Notes: generated by a model not told the origin, from the letters alone. A DNA stretch of 64,000 nt from Ferrimonas futtsuensis DSM 18154 (GCF_000422645.1 NZ_AUGL01000008.1:158501-222500), one strand, 5' to 3'. Shown: positions 44,322 through 53,072, counted from the first letter of the stretch. Numbers and translations: made by a program.

Positions 44322-45239
44322 ATGCGCATCTCCACCCAACTGCTGTACAACAACAACCTGCACAGCATGCAGAACGGGGCCGCCGAGCTGGGGGACCTTC
44401 TGCAGAAGATGTCCAACGGCAAGCGCATTCAGCGCCCCTCCGATGATCCCATTGGCGCGGTCCAGGTGCTGACGGTGCAGCGGGACCAGGCCGCCACCAG
44501 CCAGTTTGTCGACAACATCGGTGCCCTGAGCGACAGCCTGGACCGCAACGAAAGTTATCTGACGTCGATGATCGATCTGCAAAACCGCATGCGGCAGATC
44601 GTCACCGCCGCCGGTAACGGCACCCTCTCCCCCGAGGACAGGGAGGCCTATGCCGATGAGCTGGAGACCCTGAAAGACGCCTTGGTGGACCTGGCCAACG
44701 CCAAGGATGACAAGGGCAACTTCCTGTTTGCCGGCAACAGCACCACTACCGCGCCGATTCAGCTCGATGGCGCCGGAGATTATGTCTACAGGGGCGATAA
44801 CAAGACCCGTGAGGTGCAGGTGTCGGACTCCACCTGGGTCACCGCCAACAACCATGGGGAGGACCTGTTCTTTTCCGGCGGCGGCAAGGATATCTTCAAC
44901 GCCCTGGACGATTACGTCGAGGTGCTCAGGGATCCCACGCTCTCCCCGGGGAATCCGGGATTTGACGGGGAGCAGGACGCCATCATGGGATCTCTGGATC
45001 AGGCCCTGACCAGCATCAGTGCCGCGGTGACCACCATAGGCGGGCGTCAGAACAGCCTCAGCCTGATCGAAACCTCTCATCAGGACATGATGCTGTTCAA
45101 CAAACAACTGGTGGGCGAGGTGGAGGGGCTGGACTATGCCGAGGCCCAGAGCCGTTACCAGAGTTCCCTGGTGGCGTTGCAGGTGACCCAGGAGAGCTTC
45201 GTCAAGATCAGCCAGCTTTCCCTGTTCAACGAGATGTAA
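44322..45239 (+). CDS. flgL: Hook-filament junction protein FlgL
   Basis: 305 residues of the flagellin superfamily. The N-terminus (MRISTQLLYNNNLHSMQ, then QKMSNGKRIQRPSDDPIGAVQVL) and C-terminus (DYAEAQSRYQSSLVALQVTQESFVKISQLSLF) identify FlgL rather than filament flagellin. It is the distal junction protein. The next gene, of unknown function, begins three bases after its stop. Confidence 0.96.
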   Translation: MRISTQLLYNNNLHSMQNGAAELGDLLQKMSNGKRIQRPSDDPIGAVQVLTVQRDQAATSQFVDNIGALSDSLDRNESYLTSMIDLQNRMRQIVTAAGNGTLSPEDREAYADELETLKDALVDLANAKDDKGNFLFAGNSTTTAPIQLDGAGDYVYRGDNKTREVQVSDSTWVTANNHGEDLFFSGGGKDIFNALDDYVEVLRDPTLSPGNPGFDGEQDAIMGSLDQALTSISAAVTTIGGRQNSLSLIETSHQDMMLFNKQLVGEVEGLDYAEAQSRYQSSLVALQVTQESFVKISQLSLFNEM

Positions 45240-45242
45240 CCC

Positions 45243-46262
45243 ATGCTCTCTGCCATCCGCGATACCCAGATCTCCCCCCTGTCTCACCAGCCCAGGCTCA
45301 ATGGCCTGGGCAGTGCGCCGACGGTCAATGCCAGTGCCCAGAGCCGGCCGGTGCCCGCCACGCCGCTCTCCAAACACAGGTTGCTGTGCTACGACCGTTG
45401 GGAGCGGATCAGCCGCGGCCATCATCAGGTGCTCTACGCCCAGGCGGCGGAGGAGACCCTGATGCAGCAGTGGCGCCGAGGCCGTAAGCTGCAGCAGATG
45501 ATGAGCCAGGCCCTGTCACAGGGCTCCCTGGCTCAGGCCGCGGAGATGGAGCGGCTCAGGCGGCAGATGCTGGGTCGCCGGGGCAGTTTTGCCGGCAAAG
45601 CGCTTCTGGACCACAGGCTGGAGCCGGTGGCCGAACGGGGGGCCTCCTCACCCAGGTTGTGTCAGCTCAAATCTGTGGACCTGCTCAGCGCCAAGGACAG
45701 GGCCGAGGCCATTGATCTTCGCATCGGTGACCTCTGGTTGCAGTTGCCACTGCCTGCGGATGGCACGCCGCAGAAGCAGTTGGCGGTGGTACAGCGAGCG
45801 TTGTCCCAGTGCGGCATCGAAGCCAGCTCAGTGGAGGGGCAGTTGCAGTTTGCCCTGCCAGACGTACTCTGGCAGCGCCTCGACGGTCACTGGTGGATGC
45901 GAGGCCAGGGGCAGAGGCTGCCCGCGGGTGAGCTGCGTGGAATCAAGCTGGTGGAGTTACACCATTGGCAGGATCCCCGAGGGTGGATACTCAATGACCT
46001 GCAGGGGATAAAGGACTCTCTTCCCAGGGTTCAGGGGGTGGTGGCCAAACTGGCTCGTCTGCTTAAGCAGATGCGCCATGCTCTGGAGCTGGCGTCAGAA
46101 CGGCTGTTGGGGGAGAGGGGCGGCTTGCAGCTTCAGGAGTTGTCCGAGCAACTGGACTCCCTGAGCCAACTGCTTCAGCCCCAGGGATTTGGCCGCAGAA
46201 TGCAGAACCTGATGGCTCAGGCCAACACCAGCCGTAACCAGACTCAGGCACTGCTTTACTGA
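45243..46262 (+). CDS. Unrecognised 339-residue protein in the flagellar operon
   Basis: I do not recognise this protein. Residues 1-45 are low-complexity (Pro, Ser, Ala). Residues ~45-115 are helical and rich in Gln, Arg and Met. Residues ~157-205 (AIDLRIGDLWLQLPLPADG, then a helix, then GIEASSVEGQLQFAL) faintly resemble the beta-alpha-beta hook-IN motif of flagellins and FliD. Residues ~250-335 are again helical with Leu heptads. There is no signal peptide or membrane segment. It starts three bases after flgL and is therefore in the flgB-L operon, in the gap between flgL and fliD where no flagellin gene is found. A chaperone, export-related or filament-cap-related role is possible. Confidence 0.85.
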   Translation: MLSAIRDTQISPLSHQPRLNGLGSAPTVNASAQSRPVPATPLSKHRLLCYDRWERISRGHHQVLYAQAAEETLMQQWRRGRKLQQMMSQALSQGSLAQAAEMERLRRQMLGRRGSFAGKALLDHRLEPVAERGASSPRLCQLKSVDLLSAKDRAEAIDLRIGDLWLQLPLPADGTPQKQLAVVQRALSQCGIEASSVEGQLQFALPDVLWQRLDGHWWMRGQGQRLPAGELRGIKLVELHHWQDPRGWILNDLQGIKDSLPRVQGVVAKLARLLKQMRHALELASERLLGERGGLQLQELSEQLDSLSQLLQPQGFGRRMQNLMAQANTSRNQTQALLY

Positions 46263-46450
46263 AACTGGCGGCGAAACTCGTCGCACTCCTGTTGACTGAC
46301 CATGCCACTGCTTTTCAGTTGCTCGAGGTGGCTCTCCAGCCTGTGCAGATGCTCTTCGGTCAGTGGGGCCAGCCCCTTGCCCAGTTTGAGATGACGATAG
46401 AGCAGTCCGCCCCCAAGGGCAGCCAACAGCAGTATCACTATGGTGGTCAT
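46256..46450 (-). CDS. Small membrane protein with SHOCT-like tail
   Basis: 64 residues from ATG 46450 (gagag 8 bases upstream; a GTG three codons earlier is possible). One membrane helix (TIVILLLAALGGGLLYRHL) is followed by a charged helix and a segment like the SHOCT domain (SHLEQLKSSGMVSQQECDEF). It is convergent with, and overlaps by seven bases, the 339-residue gene. SHOCT-bearing proteins are short membrane or oligomerising proteins of mostly unknown function. Being the only minus-strand gene between flgB and motB, it may be unrelated to flagella. Confidence 0.65.
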   Translation of the reverse strand: MTTIVILLLAALGGGLLYRHLKLGKGLAPLTEEHLHRLESHLEQLKSSGMVSQQECDEFRRQFQ

Positions 46451-46462
46451 GGGTGTCACTCT

Positions 46463-46833
46463 CTTTAGCGGTTCTACGGCGTCGAAACTTTGCGCATTCT
46501 CTCACGTTGCCCCCCAGTAAATCAATCAAAAAACTCTTTAAATTCATTGCCTAAGCTCGATCTCGATGATCATTTCTGATCCCTGGGGAGGATCCGGGAT
46601 CATCCAGGATTTTCCCCTGTGACGGTTTAAGTTTGCCGGTGTCCGGGTCGCCCTTTGAATCAGGCAGACCCGGCAGGAGGCAGGGCGGAAGAGTCGCTTC
46701 CCTTCCGCCGTCGTCCCTGAGGGCAGCGGGGAGAGAATTTCCGCCGCTATTAACATAACTGTCAGAAACGTAGGGAAAATATGCAGTGGCATGAAACTAG
46801 CATGCCAGTGGGTTCAATCTTGAGGAGACGCGC
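46463..46833 (+). promoter_or_regulatory. Upstream region of fliD; no flagellin gene here
   Basis: About 370 bases with no supported gene on either strand. It contains a hairpin at 46685-46709 (ggcggaag / cttccgcc) without a T run, and the sigma-54-type element at 46787-46802. I found no GCCGATAA-type sigma-28 element. Confidence 0.6.
46787..46802 (+). promoter_or_regulatory. Putative sigma-54 promoter of the fliD operon
   Basis: TGGCATG-AAAC-TAGCA: the -24 GG and -12 GC are kept at the right spacing, with one mismatch in each box. Transcription would begin about 46814, 20 bases before the fliD ATG. Confidence 0.55.
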
Positions 46834-48186
46834 ATGATTTCCGGAATGTCGGCGGCACAGTGGGCCGAGCAGTTGGTGGCCGTGGAGCGCAGCGGCAAAG
46901 ATCAGCTCTACAGCACCAGAAAGAGCGACTACCAGGCCGAGCTTGATGCCTACAAGCTGCTGGAGTCGTCGCTGAAGCAGATGACGGCCGATCTGGATGC
47001 CCTGAGCGATGATGCCTTTAACGCCAAGAGCGGAACCATCAGTGATGAGAGCATCGCCAAGGTGACCGTGGCGCCCGATGCCCCGGCGGGAAATTACAAC
47101 CTCAAGGTCAACCAGTTGGCCCAGGCCAACCAGAAATCCGCCAGTTTTGCCTCAGAGGAGGCATTGATCCCCACCACCGGGATTTTCGAGATCGAGGTGG
47201 ATGGCGAGGTGCTGACCATCGATTTTTCGGTGATCAACCCCTCCGGTACCGGCACCGTGTCCGGCCTGAGGGATTACATCAACGACAACGCGGCCAGCCT
47301 CGGTGTACAGGCGTCCCTGATGCGCAAAGGGGATGGCAGCGTCGAACTGCTGCTGACCTCCAAGGAGAGCGGCACCGCCAACCAGATACAGATCAACCAG
47401 GACGATGGTGGTTTCGGCTTCAACGACCTGGTGGCCGCCCAGGATGCCCAGTTCGAACTCAATGGCGTGGCCATCACCAGTTCCACCAATTACGTGGAGG
47501 AGGTGATAGACGGCGTTGACCTCGAATTGACCGAGGCCCATAAGGCCGGTGAGTCCAGCACCATCAGTGTGGGGTATGACACCGACAAGACCCTGGACTC
47601 TGTGAAGGAGTTTGTCTCCTCCTACAACAAGCTGATGAGCGAGATCACCGGACTGACCCAGAGCCTGGGGGCCGGCTCCGAGGTGGAATCCGACATCGGC
47701 AAGGACGATGAGGAGGACAAGGAGGAGGTCAAGAGACTTGAGGAGGACCAGCTGGGGGTGCTCAAGGGCGATTCCAGCATCCGCATGCTGAAAAACCGCC
47801 TCAACAACGCGCTGTTTCCCGCGACAGACAACGGCATGCGCCTCTCCGACATCGGCATCGAACTGGACCGTAACGGCAAGATGAAGCTGGACGAGGAGAA
47901 GCTGGAGCAGGCGCTCAAGGGCGACTCCGCCAAGGTGCAGGAGATGTTCACCTCCAACAACGGTTACGTAAACCGACTGGACGGCATCATCGATCCCTTC
48001 ACCGAACGCAACGGTTTCATCGACACCAAACAGGACAACCTGGACTCGCGGGTGGAGCGGCTCGAAGACGACATGACGCGGCACGATTATCAGATGCAGC
48101 AAGCCTATCAACGTTATCTGGCGCAGTTCACCGCCATGGAGCAGTACATCAACTCCATGAACGCCAGCGCCGGATTGTTCTACTAA
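46834..48186 (+). CDS. fliD: Filament cap protein FliD
   Basis: 450 residues. The N-terminus (MSAAQWAEQLVAVERSGKDQLYSTRKSDYQAELDAYKLLESSL) and the C-terminus (DNLDSRVERLEDDMTRHDYQMQQAYQRYLAQFTAMEQYINSMN) are FliD-like, with a hook-IN-type segment near residues 175-215. An acidic Asp/Glu/Lys-rich insertion lies near residues 290-310. It forms the cap under which flagellin assembles; its presence without a flagellin gene nearby is notable. gaggag lies 7-8 bases upstream of the ATG. Confidence 0.94.
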   Translation: MISGMSAAQWAEQLVAVERSGKDQLYSTRKSDYQAELDAYKLLESSLKQMTADLDALSDDAFNAKSGTISDESIAKVTVAPDAPAGNYNLKVNQLAQANQKSASFASEEALIPTTGIFEIEVDGEVLTIDFSVINPSGTGTVSGLRDYINDNAASLGVQASLMRKGDGSVELLLTSKESGTANQIQINQDDGGFGFNDLVAAQDAQFELNGVAITSSTNYVEEVIDGVDLELTEAHKAGESSTISVGYDTDKTLDSVKEFVSSYNKLMSEITGLTQSLGAGSEVESDIGKDDEEDKEEVKRLEEDQLGVLKGDSSIRMLKNRLNNALFPATDNGMRLSDIGIELDRNGKMKLDEEKLEQALKGDSAKVQEMFTSNNGYVNRLDGIIDPFTERNGFIDTKQDNLDSRVERLEDDMTRHDYQMQQAYQRYLAQFTAMEQYINSMNASAGLFY

Positions 48187-48197
48187 CGGAAGATCAC

Positions 48198-48578
48198 ATG
48201 TTACAGGAACAGGACCCATTCAACGCCTACAAGCAGACCTCCCTAGATGCCCGGGCAGCGGCCGCCAATCAGCACGAGATGGTGCGTATGCTGCTCGATG
48301 GCCTGCTGGAGGAGCTCTCCCGGGCCGAAGGCCACATCCACGCCCGTCAGATCGAGAAGAAGGGTCACTCGGTGCAGCGATGCATCAACATCGTCCAGGG
48401 GCTGGACTCCATGCTGGATCTGGAGAGCGGGGGTGAGGTGGCCATGAACCTGCATCAGCTCTATGACTTCTGCAGCAGGCAGCTGCTGACCACCAGCATC
48501 CGCAACGACGCAGAGCTGCTGGTACCTGTGGTGAAGGTGGTTGGAGAGATACGTGAAGGCTGGGAAAACCTCAACTGA
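48198..48578 (+). CDS. fliS: Flagellin chaperone FliS
   Basis: 126 residues with the FliS signature (FNAYKQTSLDARAAAANQHEMVRMLLDGLLEELSRAEGHI, then KGHSVQRCINIVQGLDSMLDLESGGEVAMNLHQLYDFC). FliS binds the flagellin C-terminus to prevent early polymerisation. It is encoded 12 bases after fliD and overlaps the following gene. Confidence 0.94.
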   Translation: MLQEQDPFNAYKQTSLDARAAAANQHEMVRMLLDGLLEELSRAEGHIHARQIEKKGHSVQRCINIVQGLDSMLDLESGGEVAMNLHQLYDFCSRQLLTTSIRNDAELLVPVVKVVGEIREGWENLN

Positions 48579-48873
48579 GCAGTGGCATCGCTTTGGTCTG
48601 GCCCTGCAGAAGTTCGCCGCAGAGCAGGACTGGGCCCGTGTGGCTCAGATAGACAGCAAGATGCAGCAACGGCTCAGAGCCCAGGGCAAGCCCTCCGATG
48701 AGGAGGAGCTCCAGGCTCGCAAGGCGCTGGCTCAGATTCACCATCAGGTACTGGGGCAGCTGATCTCCGCCAGGGATCTCCTGGCCGAGGAGATGGACAG
48801 ATTTCAACAGCAGCGGGAGGGCATCAATGCCTACCGCAGAACGGAGTTAAGTGTTGAACCCGATAATCACTAG
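48553..48873 (+). CDS. FliT/LafD-like export chaperone
   Basis: 106 residues from GTG 48553 (ggagag 5 bases upstream), overlapping fliS by 26 bases. Helical and charged, it matches no strong motif. The assignment to the FliT/LafD slot rests on size, coiled-coil character (LAEEMDRFQQQREGINAYRR) and position between fliS and fliK. FliT-type proteins chaperone FliD. It also overlaps the start of fliK. Confidence 0.75.
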   Translation: MKAGKTSTEQWHRFGLALQKFAAEQDWARVAQIDSKMQQRLRAQGKPSDEEELQARKALAQIHHQVLGQLISARDLLAEEMDRFQQQREGINAYRRTELSVEPDNH

Positions 48874-50029
48874 CTTGCCGGGCATCTCACCAGCCCTGGG
48901 GGCTCCCTCCCAGGGCGGTGGCGTCGGCGACCTCCCCAGCTTTGCCACCTTGTGGCCTGCCTATGCAGAGCCGGGGTCTCAGCTCGGCGCGCCCGGCGAT
49001 GGCCAAACCGGAGCAGTGGCCACCCTCTACGGTCAGCGGGTGGAGGCGAGCCCGTTTTCGCCTGACCAGCAGCGTCAGGGGGACGGCCCGGACACCGAGG
49101 AGGCCACCGACGTCGACCCGTTGGCGGCCGCGCAGGCCAGCCAGAGTCAGGGTGCGCTGGCTGGCCATCGGGCGCTGCCCCAGCCGGGCGCGAGCGCAAA
49201 GTGGCAGCTCTACGCCACCCAAACCTGGCCTGGCGATGGTCAGCAGGACGGCTCAGCCCCCCTGGTCAGCACTCTGACTGCTGCGATTCGGCCGGGGCCG
49301 TCCGGTCATAACAGCCAATCCTTGGGGCAGGCAGTTCCTCAGTCGGCGCCGACGTTCGCGCCGGAGCCCGTCTCTTTTCCGGCCCAAAAGATGAACACAG
49401 CAGCGGTGCAGGGGCAGGCCGCCACAGCCTCGGTGGGCGCCTCTTTGGAGGACAACCTGGGGGCCTGGCGGCCTCTCACCGGCCGTGCCGTTACCCAGGT
49501 GTCGGCCACCGAGCTGGCTTTTCCGCTTGCCGAAGGGGAGAAGCGAACGGCTGAGGTTCCCGCCCCGGCCTTCGCACAGGTGTCCAGCGGCAGAGGCAGC
49601 CAGTGGGGGCCGGTCTCTCTGGATGTCTCGGCAGGCACCGACAGCCTGGGCAGGCAGATGCTGGCCCCGTTGAAGGAGCAACTGCGATTCAGCGTGGACC
49701 ATGGCATCACCAAGGCCGAAGTCAGGCTTGACCCGCCTGAGCTGGGGCGCATCGACCTCAGCGTGCGCCACGAAGGAGACCGAGTGACCGTCCAGCTGAC
49801 CGCCGCCAACCCGGCAGTGCGAGAGGCCCTCGCCCTGGGCGCGGAGCGCCTGCGCAGCGAGATGGCCCAGGGGCTGGGGGGAGAGGTTCAGGTGGATGTG
49901 GGGCAGGGCGCCCCGCAAGAGAAACAACAACCAGAGTATCCGGGAAGGAGTGCGCCCATGATGGCCGCCCTGGACCCGGCGGTGGAGCAACCCGCTACCG
50001 AGCGGGATCTCATCGATATGTTGGCTTAA
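48851..50029 (+). CDS. fliK: Hook-length control protein FliK
   Basis: 392 residues. The first ~270 are low-complexity (Ala, Gln, Pro, Ser), as expected of the molecular ruler. The C-terminal switch domain (residues ~275-365) has the Flg_hook pattern LKEQLRFSVDHGITKAEVRLDPPELGRIDLSVRHEGDRVTVQLTAANPAVREAL. FliK stops hook growth by triggering FlhB. The start is GTG 48851 or TTG 48854, with ggag just upstream. Confidence 0.92.
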   Translation: MLNPIITSLPGISPALGAPSQGGGVGDLPSFATLWPAYAEPGSQLGAPGDGQTGAVATLYGQRVEASPFSPDQQRQGDGPDTEEATDVDPLAAAQASQSQGALAGHRALPQPGASAKWQLYATQTWPGDGQQDGSAPLVSTLTAAIRPGPSGHNSQSLGQAVPQSAPTFAPEPVSFPAQKMNTAAVQGQAATASVGASLEDNLGAWRPLTGRAVTQVSATELAFPLAEGEKRTAEVPAPAFAQVSSGRGSQWGPVSLDVSAGTDSLGRQMLAPLKEQLRFSVDHGITKAEVRLDPPELGRIDLSVRHEGDRVTVQLTAANPAVREALALGAERLRSEMAQGLGGEVQVDVGQGAPQEKQQPEYPGRSAPMMAALDPAVEQPATERDLIDMLA

Positions 50030-50045
50030 AGGTAGGGGTAACGTA

Positions 50046-50507
50046 ATGGCGATGTCGACCGGAGTTAAACGGTTACTTCAAGTGTGCGTGCTGCTGGTGT
50101 GGTCCGGGGCCATGGTCATCGTGGGTGTAGTGGGGATCGGCAAAACCGACGATCTCGAACTGCCCTTTGGCCTGGGCGTGGCGGCGCCGGAGCCGGATAA
50201 GTTCTATCCCCTGGACAAGCTGGTGATCTCCCTGCCCGGGGAGCGCTACCCCAGGTACCTGCTGCTGGAGATGGCGTTGCAAAGCCCCAGCCAGGAGATT
50301 GAGAGCAAGCTGATCGCCAGCGATCCGCTGCTCAAGAACACCATGATCAAGCTGATGGGCAACAAGAAACTGGATGAACTGAACAGCACCTCCAACATGG
50401 AGAAGCTGCAAGGTGAAGCCAAGGTGGCGCTGCAGGAGGTGCTGACCAACCACGGTTTCGACATTCAGCTGGATGCGGTGCTCTTTACCCGTCTGGTGGT
50501 TCAGTAG
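50046..50507 (+). CDS. fliL: Flagellar basal-body-associated protein FliL
   Basis: 153 residues with one membrane segment (LLQVCVLLVWSGAMVIVGVVG) and a periplasmic domain resembling a SPFH-type fold (KFYPLDKLVISLPGERYPRYLLLEMALQ). FliL associates with stator units and supports torque. It follows fliK by 16 bases and precedes fliA by 8. Confidence 0.9.
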   Translation: MAMSTGVKRLLQVCVLLVWSGAMVIVGVVGIGKTDDLELPFGLGVAAPEPDKFYPLDKLVISLPGERYPRYLLLEMALQSPSQEIESKLIASDPLLKNTMIKLMGNKKLDELNSTSNMEKLQGEAKVALQEVLTNHGFDIQLDAVLFTRLVVQ

Positions 50508-50515
50508 GAGGGGGT

Positions 50516-51244
50516 ATGTTGGCACAAGCGCACAGTTATCAGACCGACGCCCGAGAAGGCAGCGAATCGGCCCAGCTCAGCCAGTTCCTGCCCCTGGTTA
50601 AGCGGGCGGTCAACCAGCTGCGCAGCCATTGTGGCAGCCAGCTGGAACCTCAGGACATGGAACAGATAGGGATGATGGCGCTGCTGGACTCCCTGCGCCG
50701 CTATCCGGGGGAGCTGGACGGCGGTTTCATCAACTTTGCCTCCAAGCGGATTCGCGGCGCCATCCTGGATGAACTCAGGCGGCTGGACTGGCGCCCGCGC
50801 CCGGTTCGTCAGCAGGCCCATGAGTTTAACGATGTGGTTCGTCGCCTCTCCCGGGAGCTGGGGCGCCCCCCCAGGGACAGCGAAGTGGCCGAAGCGATGG
50901 AGCTGACGCCGGCCCAGCTCAGAGAGCGGCTCTACGCCAGTCAGGCAGAGTCGATGCAGAGCCTGGATGAGCTGTTCCAGAACGGGGTGGAGCCCGATGG
51001 CAGCCCGGATGGACAGAAGCGCTTTATCGACAAACGCACCCTGGTGAAAGCCCTGGGCAAATTGAACAAGAGGGAGCAGCTGGTGCTGGGCCTCTACTAC
51101 CAGCATGAACTCAACCTCAAGGAGATCGCCCTGACTCTCAACCTGACCGAATCCCGGGTGTGCCAGTTGCATAAGGCCGCAGTCAAACAGCTCCGGGAAG
51201 TTTTGATGACCTGGCAGACTCAGATGGAGAGGCAGCGCCCATGA
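50516..51244 (+). CDS. fliA: RNA polymerase sigma-28 factor FliA (LafS type)
   Basis: 242 residues. Region 2 is FLPLVKRAVNQLRSHCGSQLEPQDMEQIGMMALLDSLRRY and FINFASKRIRGAILDELRRLDWRPR, region 3 is REL...PRDSEVAEAMEL, and region 4 is LGLYYQHELNLKEIALTLNLTESRVCQLHKAAVKQL. It directs late flagellar genes; FlgM is its predicted inhibitor. tagga lies 5-6 bases upstream of the ATG. Its stop overlaps the motA start (ATGA). Confidence 0.96.
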   Translation: MLAQAHSYQTDAREGSESAQLSQFLPLVKRAVNQLRSHCGSQLEPQDMEQIGMMALLDSLRRYPGELDGGFINFASKRIRGAILDELRRLDWRPRPVRQQAHEFNDVVRRLSRELGRPPRDSEVAEAMELTPAQLRERLYASQAESMQSLDELFQNGVEPDGSPDGQKRFIDKRTLVKALGKLNKREQLVLGLYYQHELNLKEIALTLNLTESRVCQLHKAAVKQLREVLMTWQTQMERQRP

Positions 51245-52098
51245 AGAAGATGATCGGTTTTGTCGGCCTGCTCCTGGCCGTGTTTGGTGGATACGCCTCC
51301 CACGGCGGTAACCTGGGCAACCTGTGGCAACCCGCAGAGATGGTGATCATCTTCGGTGCCGGCTTCGGTGCCCTGTTTATCGCCAACCCCACCGATGTGA
51401 TCCGCGACATGATTCACCAGCTCAAGGAGATGTGGAATCAGGAGAAGGAGGATCCTGAGCTCTATCCTCAGCTATTCGGCCTGATGCATGTGCTCCTGAG
51501 TCAGCTGCAGTCCCAGGGGATGAAGGTACTGGATGAGCACATCGAAGCGCCCCATGAGAGCTCCATGTTCCTGATGTACCCCGCGGTGCTCAAACAGCCC
51601 GAGCTGCTGCAATTCACCGTGGATAACCTGCGGATGCAGTCCATGGCCAAGGTGGCGCCCCACGATCTCGAGGCGTTGCTGGAGGAGGAGATAGAGAGGC
51701 TCCACGAGGATCATCTGCGACCCTCTGAAGCGCTGTCCAAGGTGGCAGAGGCGATGCCAGGCTTTGGCATTCTGGCGGCGGTGATGGGGATCATCATCAC
51801 CATGGGCAGCATCGACGGTCCGCTGACCATGATTGGGGTCAAGGTGGCGGCCGCGTTGGTGGGGACCTTTATCGGTATCTTCGCCTGCTACTGCATGTTC
51901 GACCCCCTGGCCACCGCCCTGGAGCATCAGGTGGACAGACAGACCGCCAGGCTGCGCTGCATGGCGGCGATCCTGGTGATGCACGCCAAGGGCAAACCGC
52001 CGTTGCTGGCCATCGATGCAGGCCGTCGTAAGATTCAGCAGGAGAACCGGCCCAGCTTCATCGAGGTGGAGCGTTGGCTGGAGGCCCAACAGCTGTGA
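51241..52098 (+). CDS. motA: Flagellar stator protein MotA (LafT type)
   Basis: 285 residues with four membrane helices. The family features are IIFGAGFGALFIANPTDVIRDM, a cytoplasmic loop with charged residues, and LSKVAEAMPGFGILAAVMGIIITMGSIDGP followed by KVAAALVGTFIGIFACYCMFDPL. The length and TM3-TM4 proline region match proton-type MotA. It is paired with MotB downstream and follows fliA directly. Confidence 0.96.
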   Translation: MKKMIGFVGLLLAVFGGYASHGGNLGNLWQPAEMVIIFGAGFGALFIANPTDVIRDMIHQLKEMWNQEKEDPELYPQLFGLMHVLLSQLQSQGMKVLDEHIEAPHESSMFLMYPAVLKQPELLQFTVDNLRMQSMAKVAPHDLEALLEEEIERLHEDHLRPSEALSKVAEAMPGFGILAAVMGIIITMGSIDGPLTMIGVKVAAALVGTFIGIFACYCMFDPLATALEHQVDRQTARLRCMAAILVMHAKGKPPLLAIDAGRRKIQQENRPSFIEVERWLEAQQL

Positions 52099-52118
52099 GT
52101 CAGCATGGGAGATCGCCG

Positions 52119-53072
52119 GTGATCATCAAGAAGGGAAAGAAACACAAACATGGGGGGAGTCACGGAGGCGCCTGGAAGGTGGCCTTTGCGGACTTCACTT
52201 TGGCGATGATGTGCTTTTTCATGGTGATGTGGCTGATGCAGGTGGCCGACGTCAACGAGCGCCGCGCCATCGTGCAGCAGCTGAATGGCCCCCCCATCGA
52301 GCAGGGGGCCAATCCCCTGGCCACCAGCATCAACAGTTCCATCATCGATTTTGAGGGGCGTCCCAGCATCGATCAGGCGGGCATCCCCGCCACAGGTACC
52401 GGGCCGGAACAGGCCGGGCTGGCAATGTTCAACAACATCCCCGAAGGGCAGGAGGACGCCGAGGCGGGTCAGGGCAAGGAGCTCAATGCCATGATCCCCG
52501 GAGAGACCAATGCCCAGGTGCCCCTGGAAACCCTGGCCCTGCAGGTCAAGCAGCTGCTCAAGCAGGGGGATCTGTCCCGCCATGTGGACGTGGAGATGAC
52601 TCCGGATGGGTTGCGCATCCTGATCCGAGACGCCTCGGACCGCTTCATGTTCAAGCGGGGACGCACCCAGATGGAGCCCTATTTCGAGGATCTGATGCTG
52701 GCGATGGCCGAACTGCTGGCGCCGGTGAAGAACCGATTCATCATCAGTGGTCATACCGATGCGGCTCCCTTTGCCGGCAGCCGCACCACCAACTGGGAGC
52801 TGTCGGCGTTGCGGGCACTGGAGGCTCGGCGGGCACTGACCATAGGGGGGGTGGCACCCGAGCGGGTGTTGCAGGTGGCCGGATACGCCGATCAGATGCC
52901 CCTGGTGCCCGATGACCCCATGTCCGCTTCCAATCGCCGCATCGAGCTGTTCATCTTGAGTGAGCAGGGCACCGAGGAGCTGGAGCAGCAGCATGGCCTG
53001 AGTGAAGCCAGTTTGCAGCAGGCCAGGTTCCGTGCCGAGCAGAATCAACCCAGGCTGAGATACAATGACTGA
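52119..53072 (+). CDS. motB: Flagellar stator protein MotB (LafU type)
   Basis: 317 residues from GTG 52119 (gggag 7 bases upstream); GTG 52095, overlapping motA, is an alternative. The Lys/His/Gly-rich N-terminus leads into the membrane helix with the ion-binding Asp in AFADFTLAMMCFFMVMWLM, as in MotB. The C-terminal OmpA domain (FIISGHTDAAPFAGSRTTNWELSALRA and NRRIELFIL) anchors it to peptidoglycan. The helix resembles proton-driven MotB more than PomB; the ion is inferred. Confidence 0.95.
   Translation: MIIKKGKKHKHGGSHGGAWKVAFADFTLAMMCFFMVMWLMQVADVNERRAIVQQLNGPPIEQGANPLATSINSSIIDFEGRPSIDQAGIPATGTGPEQAGLAMFNNIPEGQEDAEAGQGKELNAMIPGETNAQVPLETLALQVKQLLKQGDLSRHVDVEMTPDGLRILIRDASDRFMFKRGRTQMEPYFEDLMLAMAELLAPVKNRFIISGHTDAAPFAGSRTTNWELSALRALEARRALTIGGVAPERVLQVAGYADQMPLVPDDPMSASNRRIELFILSEQGTEELEQQHGLSEASLQQARFRAEQNQPRLRYND

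Noticed and set aside
44322..45239. Considered as the missing filament flagellin
   Set aside because: Sequence signatures at both ends and the position directly after flgK identify it as FlgL, the junction protein.
42954..45425. 823-codon minus-strand open frame opposite flgK and flgL
   Set aside because: It mirrors two certain flagellar genes; its composition (Gly, His, Leu, Gln) is the usual antisense artefact of high-G+C coding DNA.
46544..46792. 82-codon minus-strand frame in the fliD upstream region, considered as a hidden gene
   Set aside because: No ribosome-binding site, no motif, and it overlaps the likely sigma-54 promoter region.
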